Source of the DNA: Phormidesmis priestleyi
GTDB lineage: Bacteria; Cyanobacteriota; Cyanobacteriia; Phormidesmidales; Phormidesmidaceae
Reading direction: 5' to 3'
NCBI GenBank assembly: GCA_003242115.1
Contig: QBMP01000105.1
Location: forward strand, 1-13,510
DNA: 13,510 nt
A program made the position numbers and the translations under genes. Below are positions 6,877-12,410 of the stretch, piece by piece. Within the stretch, counting starts at the first letter, position 1. Each line of letters starts with the position of its first letter. The notes beneath the pieces were generated by a model that was given only the letters and a program-made list of their open reading frames with translations, was not told where the DNA came from and searched no databases.

Positions 6877-7023
6877 CTATTAGACCTGTTGGGTAATAAC
6901 AAGAAAATCGGCTGAAACCCTTATCTGAAGGCAGTTTCAAGGATTTCATTTAAAAACCGCTGAAACCCTAGCCCAGAAAGGCTTTCAAAGCTTTTTAGGC
7001 TTATAACCCAACAAGCCTATTAG
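6877..7023. mobile_element. MITE-like element with terminal inverted repeats
   Basis: The left end CTATTAGACCTGTTGGGT (6877-6894) and the right end ACCCAACAAGCCTATTAG (7006-7023) are imperfect inverted repeats (15 of 18; 19 of 23 when extended inwards). CTATTAG also appears as a direct repeat at both ends (6877-6883 and 7017-7023). This fits a 135-bp element at 6883-7017 with 17-bp terminal repeats and a 5-bp TATTA target duplication. The inside holds two related units that can each fold into a hairpin. No transposase frame is present, so it would move only with outside help. The family is not recognised. A structured non-coding RNA would also fit the nested inverted repeats. Confidence 0.55.
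6911..6988. repeat. Two related hairpin-forming units, 48 bp apart
   Basis: GCTGAAACCCT occurs at 6911-6921 and 6959-6969. Each copy is followed at similar spacing by a GG(C)..TTTCAA segment, so each unit can fold on itself: GAAACCCTT with AAGG-CA-GTTTC in the first, GAAACCCT with AGGCTTTC (one mismatch) in the second. The units lie inside the MITE-like element. Confidence 0.55.
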
Positions 7024-7171
7024 TGGGTCGTACCTTCTAACCACGTCTTTAGCCGGTTGGATAGCTTCAAGTCTTTTTCCTCTAACTGTTTAAGACTGTC
7101 TATTTCAGGCTATTTTATTCTTTTCTATTTTCGGTTACATCCCGCATCCCAAATTTGTATTGAGTCAGCGC

Positions 7172-7207
7172 ATAGTGTTTTGATAGTGTGTTTTGATAGT
7201 ATTTTTA
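7172..7207. repeat. Short direct repeats ATAGTG(TG)TTTTG
   Basis: ATAGTGTTTTG (7172-7182) is followed directly by ATAGTGTGTTTTG (7183-7195), then ATAGTATTTTT. The copies lie just past the 3' end of the minus-strand DUF362 gene. I see no clear terminator there. The rest of 7024-7216 is AT-rich spacer in which I recognise nothing. Confidence 0.45.
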
Positions 7208-7216
7208 GTGAAAGCC

Positions 7217-8008
7217 CTACAAGGCGGTGTGGATTTTTATCAGGCTTTCAATGGCTGATAAATAATTTGCTTCGGCCTCTTTAGCGGCCTTGCAAGCGGC
7301 GCGATCTACCTTCAACAAATCGTCTCCCCAAATGACTTGACCAACCGCTATGCTTTTTCCTTTATCTGGCTTCCAATCCGGACTCACAAATTTTTGGTCG
7401 CAATCGACTACACCGCCGTCAAACAGGTGGCCGATGGTGAAATAAACATCTTGCAGCACCAGCGGTACCGAAGGTCGATGAAGCTGGCCGCGAGAGTTGG
7501 GGCTGCGGGCTTTGTATTGAGATCGTGGGAAAAGGCCGTAGAGATTCTTGAGTGAAGCAGAGATCAGCGGTTCGCCTTTGAGGTGAGTTTTTTTGAAGGC
7601 GCCAACAGAAACTCGACAGTCTACTTCTTGTAGCAGTTTTGGAGCCCACATAGCTTTAAATCGTGCTGGTGTCGGTGACTGATTAGGGTATTCTGTGCAC
7701 TCTAATTCGTCGGCATTCAGTAAGCGTATGCCCTGTGTGAGCAAAGCGCTCAAGCCATTTTTCTCGGCAATCTCAGTTAGAGATAATTTGGAACAGACGC
7801 CTTCTACTATTAAAATTTCAGCGGTGGGGTTTACCTGACGCAGCCTTTGGAGAACTTTGCCTAATATGGCCATGCTGACGGTGACAGGGGGGCCGACGGG
7901 ATAGCCTAAGTTTGGCTTAACTAAGATGCGGGCTGCATTTTTAGCGGCTTCAGGTGGCGTATAAATAGGTGTTTTAATGAAGTCTTGTGCAGGAATAGTA
8001 TGAGCCAT
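7217..8008 (-). CDS. DUF362 domain-containing protein
   Basis: The 263-residue product matches the DUF362 family, found widely in bacteria, including cyanobacteria, and often annotated as iron-sulfur related although its chemistry is unclear. Visible family features are ILVKPNLGYP (28-37), LIVEGVCSKL (66-75), the lysine-rich KKTHLKGE (139-146) with SLKNLYGLFPR (152-162), and DVYFTIGHLFDGGVVD (187-202). There is no ferredoxin-type CxxCxxC cluster, so any metal site would have to use scattered cysteines (72, 104, 131, 203 and others). The ATG at 8008-8006 overlaps the folP ATG head to head by two bases, and its ribosome binding site would lie within folP codons. No function is assigned. Confidence 0.8.
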   Translation of the reverse strand: MAHTIPAQDFIKTPIYTPPEAAKNAARILVKPNLGYPVGPPVTVSMAILGKVLQRLRQVNPTAEILIVEGVCSKLSLTEIAEKNGLSALLTQGIRLLNADELECTEYPNQSPTPARFKAMWAPKLLQEVDCRVSVGAFKKTHLKGEPLISASLKNLYGLFPRSQYKARSPNSRGQLHRPSVPLVLQDVYFTIGHLFDGGVVDCDQKFVSPDWKPDKGKSIAVGQVIWGDDLLKVDRAACKAAKEAEANYLSAIESLIKIHTAL

Positions 8009-9119
8009 GACTTTTAAAGTAGTGACGCCTGGATTTGAGCAGGAATTTGACCGATGGAGTGCGGCGCTGAATCAGGCTAATTCTATGCGGTCGTCGCTCA
8101 AAAGCTGGTTCAAAGATATTCGTATTCTAGAAGGCTCAGAGCCAAAGTGGCGGCTGGTGTGGGTGTATGGACGGGGGCGATCGCACCCCGAATACATTGG
8201 CCCCGGCACCTACGACCGCTTAGCTCGGCTGTTTATTCAAGAAGAGCAGGCAGCGGCTCAATCGGCGCGGCTTTGGCAAATTCGCAGTCATCGGTTTGAA
8301 TGGGGCACCCGCACTTATCTCATGGGTGTGCTCAATGTGACGCCGGATAGCTTTAGCGATGGCGGTGAATTTGATACGCTAGCGGCTGCGCTCAGTCAGG
8401 CTCAAAAGCTAGCGGCTGATGTGGATATGCTCGATATTGGCGGGCAATCTACCCGGCCAGGATCGGCGCAGATTTCTGTGCAGACCGAGTGTGAGCGGGT
8501 TATCCCGATTATCCAGGCGATTCGCGAATCGGCTGACGCTCAGCTTAGAGAAATCCCCATTTCTATTGATACGACGCGCGGCGAAGTGGCTCGTGCGGCC
8601 CTAGCCGCAGGCGCTGACATCATCAACGATATTTCGGCAGGTACCTACGAACCTGAGATATTTGCGATCGCAGCTGAGTTTCAAGCGCCGATGATGCTAA
8701 TGCATTTGCGCGGTACGCCTGCCACGATGCAGCAAATGACAGACTATGACGACTTGATGGATGAGATTATTCAATTTTTGGCGGCGCAAAGCGATAAGGC
8801 CGTAGCAGCAGGCGTTGACCCGACTAAAATCGTCGTCGATCCGGGGATTGGGTTTGCTAAAACTGTGGAACAAAACTTGACAATTTTGCGCGATCTGGAA
8901 AAAATGCAGGTCTTAAACTGCCCTATTTTAATTGGAACCTCGCGCAAAAGCTTTATCGGTAAGCTGCTCAATCAGCCGGAGGCCAAAGATCGGATATGGG
9001 GCACGGCGGCGACGGTGAGCTGTGCTATTGCTCATGGCGCAGATCTTGTACGGGTGCACGATGGCCGTGAAATGCGCGATGTCTGCCGGATGGCAGATGC
9101 TTTGTGGCGATTATTCTAG
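8007..9119 (+). CDS. folP: Dihydropteroate synthase with N-terminal extension
   Basis: FolP joins 4-aminobenzoate to dihydropterin pyrophosphate in folate synthesis; sulfonamides target it. The whole TIM-barrel domain is present at about 97-370: MGVLNVTPDSFSDGG (106-120), DIGGQSTRPG (133-142), SIDTT (186-190), NDIS (207-210), LMHLRGTP (231-238), VDPGIGF (277-283), TSRKSFIG (311-318) and RVHD (349-352). The third motif has Gln137 where Glu is commoner. Most FolP proteins are about 270-290 residues, starting near the RFEWGTRTYLMG region; this one has about 95 extra residues (containing WRLVWVYGRG and YIGPGTYDRLARLF) that I do not recognise. AGGAA lies about 12 bases before the ATG. No ATG lies between codon 27 and the domain's Met106, so the extension is probably translated. 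Confidence 0.95.
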   Translation: MTFKVVTPGFEQEFDRWSAALNQANSMRSSLKSWFKDIRILEGSEPKWRLVWVYGRGRSHPEYIGPGTYDRLARLFIQEEQAAAQSARLWQIRSHRFEWGTRTYLMGVLNVTPDSFSDGGEFDTLAAALSQAQKLAADVDMLDIGGQSTRPGSAQISVQTECERVIPIIQAIRESADAQLREIPISIDTTRGEVARAALAAGADIINDISAGTYEPEIFAIAAEFQAPMMLMHLRGTPATMQQMTDYDDLMDEIIQFLAAQSDKAVAAGVDPTKIVVDPGIGFAKTVEQNLTILRDLEKMQVLNCPILIGTSRKSFIGKLLNQPEAKDRIWGTAATVSCAIAHGADLVRVHDGREMRDVCRMADALWRLF

Positions 9120-9141
9120 CGCTTTCTACCTGCTCGCCATG

Positions 9142-9182
9142 CCACACCAGCGCTAGATCAGCCCCACACCAGCGCCAGATCA
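9142..9182. repeat. Two 19-bp direct repeats between folP and psbQ
   Basis: CCACACCAGCGCTAGATCA (9142-9160) and CCACACCAGCGCCAGATCA (9164-9182) differ at one base and repeat with a 22-bp period. The second copy runs into the hairpin at 9167-9215. Confidence 0.65.
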
Positions 9183-9215
9183 ACCCCAGATGGCAGTTGA
9201 TCTAAAGGCATGGTG
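9167..9215 (+). terminator. Imperfect hairpin between folP and psbQ
   Basis: AGATCAAC (9177-9184) and GTTGATCT (9196-9203) form a perfect 8-bp stem with an 11-base loop. Further out GCC/GGC and CACCA/TGGTG can also pair around small internal loops. It could end folP transcripts, but no T-run follows. A role as a leader or operator for psbQ is equally possible. Confidence 0.3.
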
Positions 9216-9242
9216 ACTTACACTAAGAAACGCAGTCTTGAT

Positions 9243-9254
9243 TATAATATGAGG
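9243..9254 (+). promoter_or_regulatory. psbQ start signals: TATAAT box and GAGG ribosome binding site
   Basis: A perfect TATAAT lies at 9243-9248 and GAGG at 9251-9254, eight bases before the psbQ ATG at 9263. If TATAAT is the -10 box, transcription would begin near or inside the GAGG, leaving a very short leader. No good -35 box is seen at the right distance, so the promoter call is weak; the ribosome binding site is clear. Confidence 0.45.
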
Positions 9255-9262
9255 TTTTTTCC

Positions 9263-9862
9263 ATGAAACGCTATCGAGCCGTCGTTGGGGTTTTGCTAGC
9301 TGCGATCGCCACTTTTTTGGTGAGCTGTGGCAGTGGCCCTACCGCAGTCGCGCCTACCTACACCCCCGAAAAAATCGCTCAGCTTCAGAGCTACGTGGGC
9401 CGGATTGAAGCCAATCGAATTCGCCTGCCGGAGCTAGAAAAGTACATTGAAAAAGACAATTGGGTAAACGTCGATAATTTTACTCACGGCCCCTTAGGTC
9501 AGCTTAGATCCGAACTGTCGCGCCTTTCTAGTCAGCTCTTGCCCGCCGATCAGAGCAAGGCAGAAGTACTTTCTGAAGACATTCTCGGTCATTTGCAAAA
9601 GCTGGACGAGGCTTCTACCAAGCGTGATTATTCAGGTGCGATCGCGCAATACCGTGAGTTTGTTGGCGATTTTGACGCGCTGTTGAGCGTGGTGCCTGAA
9701 GCCGCCCGACAAAAAGCTAGCGCCCCTACTGTCAAAACGCCTAGCGTTTACGATATGACCACTTCAATTCCAGACCCCGAAGAAGTGCGCCCTGAGCCAG
9801 AAGATATGGTACGTACACCCGTTTTGCTAGATGACGAAACGCCAGCAGCAGAGGCTAGCTAA
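9263..9862 (+). CDS. psbQ: Photosystem II PsbQ-like lipoprotein (CyanoQ)
   Basis: CyanoQ is a lumenal lipoprotein attached to the outer face of photosystem II that stabilises the oxygen-evolving complex. Residues 1-22 form a lipoprotein signal ending LVSC, with Cys22 as the lipid site. Residues about 33-145 form the four-helix PsbQ domain, with TYTPEKIAQLQSY (32-44), the NWVNVDNFTHGPLGQLR stretch (about 66-82), LLPADQSKA (92-100) and FVGDFDALLSVVPE (about 133-146). The last 50 or so residues are an acidic, Pro-rich tail (SIPDPEEVRPEPEDM) not expected for CyanoQ, which is usually about 150 residues. The start has a good GAGG. A strong terminator follows 31 bases after the stop. Confidence 0.9.
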   Translation: MKRYRAVVGVLLAAIATFLVSCGSGPTAVAPTYTPEKIAQLQSYVGRIEANRIRLPELEKYIEKDNWVNVDNFTHGPLGQLRSELSRLSSQLLPADQSKAEVLSEDILGHLQKLDEASTKRDYSGAIAQYREFVGDFDALLSVVPEAARQKASAPTVKTPSVYDMTTSIPDPEEVRPEPEDMVRTPVLLDDETPAAEAS

Positions 9863-9892
9863 CTTTTCTGTCCCGATGAACTCTGTATTTGT

Positions 9893-9935
9893 GAACAGAG
9901 AATGGGCAACCTTTCTCTGTTCTTTTTTTGTTTTT
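9893..9935 (+). terminator. Rho-independent terminator of psbQ
   Basis: GAACAGAGA (9893-9901) and TCTCTGTTC (9914-9922) form a perfect 9-bp stem with a 12-base loop, followed by seven T, one G and five T (9923-9935). It is the clearest terminator in the window. The T-run ends one base before the likely start codon of the next gene at 9936. Confidence 0.85.
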
Positions 9936-11102
9936 ATGACAGCTTCTCCTAAAAAAATTGTTGTTGTCGGCTGTGGCATTGTCGGTGCGATGATGGCCTA
10001 TGAGCTGAGTAACCAGTTTCAGGCATCTGAAGCCGATATTCAGGTACTCGATCAGCAAACGCCAGGGCTAGGCTCAACTGGCGCGGCTCTGGGTGTCCTG
10101 ATGGGCATTATTAGCCACAAGGTCAAAGGTCGCGCTTGGCGGCTCAGAGAAGCCAGCATTCGGCGCTATGCGACTTTGATTAAAGAACTTGCAGAGCAAG
10201 GACAATCTGTTCCTTTTAACAGTGATGGCATTTTAAGTCTGTGCTTTGATGAAAAGGATCTACCCCGATGGCAAACGCTCAAACAGAAGCGTGAAGATCA
10301 GGGGTGGCCACTAGAAATTTGGACAACTGAAGCGTTGCAGAAGCGCTGTCCGCAGATTGATATAGGCGCGGCTAGCAGTGAGGCAGAAAGCGAGATCAAA
10401 GCGGCCATCTATTCTCCTGTAGATGGGCAGGTGTCTCCGGTGATGCTGACTCAGGCGCTGGTAAAGGCTGCACAGGCAAAGGGTGTGAGCTTTAATGATG
10501 AGGCTGAGGTGACGCGGCTAGAGATGCAAGGGCAGCGATGTGTTGGGGTGCAAACTCAGCAGGAATATTTTGCCGCAGATTGGGTGGTGCTGTGTGCGGG
10601 GTTAGGATCGGCTGCGATCGCTCATACTGCATCAACACTTTTAGAAGAGAGCGAATCGCTGACGCTGATGCCGGTTTTAGGACAAGCGATGGAGATTCAG
10701 CTCCCTGACGTTTTGGGGAATTTGGCCTTTCAGCCGGTGATTAATGGCCACGATATTCAGCTCGTTCCTTTGGGAGAAGGGCGTTACTGGTTAGGGGCGA
10801 CGGTTGAATTTCCGTCCGCAGCCGTCATGGAGAGCGAGGAAATTATCAAGGCCGAAGCCGATGGGCTGATTAATTTGCGTCGAGGGGCGGAGCGGTTTTG
10901 CAGGGCGCTGGAGCAAGCTGAGGTGATTAGAACCTGGAGCGGACTGCGGCCTCGTCCGGTAGGGCAAGCTGCGCCTGTGATTCAGCCCTTGGGCAGCTGT
11001 AAAAACGTGACGCTGGCAACGGGTCACTATCGCAACGGGGTTTTACTTGCCCCTGCGACCGCACAGCAGGTATGTGAGCTGCTCAAGGCCAATCTGTTTT
11101 AA
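9936..11102 (+). CDS. FAD-dependent DAO-family oxidoreductase (ThiO/glycine-oxidase-like)
   Basis: The DAO family oxidises amino acids or similar amines with FAD. From the ATG at 9936 the product has 388 residues. It begins with the dinucleotide-binding fold KIVVVGCGIVGAMMAYEL (GxGxxG at 12-17) and ends with WSGLRPRP (334-341) and GHYRNGVLLAPATA (363-376), which resemble glycine oxidase/ThiO. Glycine, D-amino acids or another amine remain possible substrates. The same frame is open further upstream (ATG at 9876, and a start at 9831 inside psbQ), but the added residues are hydrophobic and are encoded by the terminator hairpin and its T-run, so 9936 is preferred. There is no ribosome binding site, only the T-run. 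How it is transcribed is unclear. Confidence 0.83.
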   Translation: MTASPKKIVVVGCGIVGAMMAYELSNQFQASEADIQVLDQQTPGLGSTGAALGVLMGIISHKVKGRAWRLREASIRRYATLIKELAEQGQSVPFNSDGILSLCFDEKDLPRWQTLKQKREDQGWPLEIWTTEALQKRCPQIDIGAASSEAESEIKAAIYSPVDGQVSPVMLTQALVKAAQAKGVSFNDEAEVTRLEMQGQRCVGVQTQQEYFAADWVVLCAGLGSAAIAHTASTLLEESESLTLMPVLGQAMEIQLPDVLGNLAFQPVINGHDIQLVPLGEGRYWLGATVEFPSAAVMESEEIIKAEADGLINLRRGAERFCRALEQAEVIRTWSGLRPRPVGQAAPVIQPLGSCKNVTLATGHYRNGVLLAPATAQQVCELLKANLF

Positions 11103-11172
11103 GTTGTTGTAGAATCTGCTGCCTGGTCGATGTCGCCTCGCTGGGCGATCGCATAGTCCATTTGTAGGCAGT

Positions 11173-11213
11173 TGAATTCAGGCAGTGCTACGATGTGAGT
11201 GCATTTGAATTCA
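11173..11213. promoter_or_regulatory. Paired TGAATTCA palindromes, possible toxin-antitoxin operator
   Basis: TGAATTCA occurs at 11173-11180 and 11206-11213, as part of the longer shared TTGAATTCAG (11172-11181 and 11205-11214). The copies are 33 bp apart, about three helix turns, directly before the antitoxin ATG at 11225. Antitoxins with AbrB-like folds often repress their own operon through such palindromes. The repeats are seen; binding is inferred. Confidence 0.4.
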
Positions 11214-11224
11214 GCAGTTGTGAC

Positions 11225-11662
11225 ATGGAAAACAAAATCACATTGAGTGTATTGCCCGTTCCTGTCATTGAGGGGAGCACCACGCAACGAAGCCAGACAA
11301 CTATTCCAGCCGCTGTGCGGGATGCTATTGGGTTAGAGCCTGGGGGCGTTGTTTGTTATGAAGCCTTGAGCGATGGCAGCTACCGAATTACCACCAAGCC
11401 CGCGCCCTTCACTGATCGCGATCCGGTAATGCTGGCTGTTTTGGATTATTTTGAGCAAGACATGATCAAGCATTCTGAAAAGATTGCCTTGCTTTCTGAT
11501 GGTCTTATATCCAGGATGCAGCAGGCGACTGAAAGTGTGCCACTGCCAGATGTAGAGGATGATTTTGAGATGGATGAGGCCGAAGCTACTGAATATGCTG
11601 ATCTGGCGGCTGAAGCTCGCGCTGAGCGTGAGTCTGTAGGCGTTACCAGCGATGGCGAATAA
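11225..11662 (+). CDS. prlF: PrlF-type antitoxin (AbrB/MazE-like fold)
   Basis: PrlF antitoxins neutralise the YhaV ribonuclease and usually repress their own operon. The 145-residue product has a swapped-hairpin AbrB-like DNA-binding domain at about 15-60, with RSQTTIPAAVRDAIGLEPGG (22-41). A region with DPVMLAVLDYFEQDMIKH and LLSDGLISRMQQA follows, matching the PrlF C-terminal half from memory. The last 40 residues are very acidic and may be the toxin-binding part. I chose the ATG at 11225. A GTG at 11195 in the same frame adds ten residues, but it would place one of the two palindromes inside the gene. Neither start has a clear ribosome binding site. It overlaps yhaV by 11 bases, as expected for a coupled pair. 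Confidence 0.87.
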   Translation: MENKITLSVLPVPVIEGSTTQRSQTTIPAAVRDAIGLEPGGVVCYEALSDGSYRITTKPAPFTDRDPVMLAVLDYFEQDMIKHSEKIALLSDGLISRMQQATESVPLPDVEDDFEMDEAEATEYADLAAEARAERESVGVTSDGE

Positions 11663-12149
11663 GCCCAGTCCGCAGTCAGCAACAGCGACATCCGAGGGTT
11701 GGATGTTGCTCGCTCATCCTGTTTTTGTTGCAAAGTTAGAAGATTTTATTGCCATCCTTGAAAGGACAAAGGCGAAATACCCGGACACTTGGCAGCAGAA
11801 GGCAATTGCCCGGTTTCTCAAATCACTCACTCATAAAATACTGGTTGAAGTCCCGGCCTCCGACGATTTCTCTGAGTATCGGCATGGTGGGAAGTTAGGG
11901 AAAAGTAGCCGTAAGTCTAGCTACAGAAATTGGTATAGAGCAAAGCCTGGAAGTCGGAATCGGTTGTTTTTCAGGGTCGATATCCAGATGAAAGTCATTG
12001 TTTATGTCTGGATCAATGACCTGGATCATCCTCGCAAAGAGGGTGACAAGAATGATCCGTATCTGGTTTTTGCGAAGTTGCTGGACAGTGGCACTGTCCC
12101 AAATGATTTTGCAGATCTGCTTAGCTCGTCTGGGGATCTACCTGTTTGA
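11652..12149 (+). CDS. yhaV: YhaV-family toxin (RelE-like endoribonuclease)
   Basis: YhaV is the toxin of the PrlF-YhaV type II system; it cleaves RNA and slows growth when free of its antitoxin. The 165-residue chain matches the family along its length: EGWMLLAHPVF (15-25), YRHGGKLG (76-83), YRNWYRAKPG (91-100), RLFFRVD (104-110), VIVYVWINDLDHPRKEGDKN (115-134), DPYLVFAKLLDSGTVPNDF (135-153). The basic and aromatic residues of the expected active region are present and the frame is intact, so it looks functional. Its ATG lies inside the antitoxin's last codons (11652-11662), pointing to coupled translation. After the stop AGCGATCGCT and a T5 stretch could be a weak end signal, but this is also a HIP1 site. 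Confidence 0.9.
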   Translation: MANKPSPQSATATSEGWMLLAHPVFVAKLEDFIAILERTKAKYPDTWQQKAIARFLKSLTHKILVEVPASDDFSEYRHGGKLGKSSRKSSYRNWYRAKPGSRNRLFFRVDIQMKVIVYVWINDLDHPRKEGDKNDPYLVFAKLLDSGTVPNDFADLLSSSGDLPV

Positions 12150-12216
12150 TAGCGATCGCTCTTTTTGTGATGACCTATAGCAGACTCGGCGCGGCTTTGC
12201 TGCTGACTCGCAACTA

Positions 12217-12222
12217 TATAAT
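12217..12222 (+). promoter_or_regulatory. Possible -10 box in the spacer before the pentapeptide gene
   Basis: TATAAT at 12217-12222 is a perfect -10 match, about 190 bases before the next gene; the -35 region is poor. A second AT-rich site (TTATAAAAT, about 12303-12311) lies closer. Otherwise the 261-base spacer (12150-12410) holds only a small CCCTT/AAGGG hairpin near 12325-12345. Confidence 0.25.
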
Positions 12223-12410
12223 CGAGATGAATGTGTAAACGCATAGCTTCATCCGCCAGATAGCTTTTGCGCTTGCTTCTTAAGTAGGTGGGCTTAATTA
12301 CTTATAAAATAGATTTCAGCTAAATCCCTTTGCTCTCAAGGGAAATTGGCTTTTGGGGTGATCGGTTTAATTGCACTGGCCTACTTAGTCGTGTTTTGAG
12401 TAACTAAAGG

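Noticed and set aside
6877..7023. CRISPR array
   Set aside because: Only two diverged internal units are present and they lie inside inverted ends; no regular repeat-spacer pattern.
9831..9935. Longer N-terminus for the FAD oxidoreductase
   Set aside because: The added residues come from the end of psbQ, the terminator hairpin and its T-run, and precede a normal family start at the nucleotide-binding fold.
11195..11224. GTG start for the antitoxin
   Set aside because: It has no ribosome binding site and would put one of the two palindromes inside the gene; the ATG at 11225 gives a normal family N-terminus.
12151..12166. AGCGATCGCT plus T5 as the yhaV terminator
   Set aside because: The palindrome is a HIP1 site without a proper loop, so a stable RNA hairpin is unlikely.
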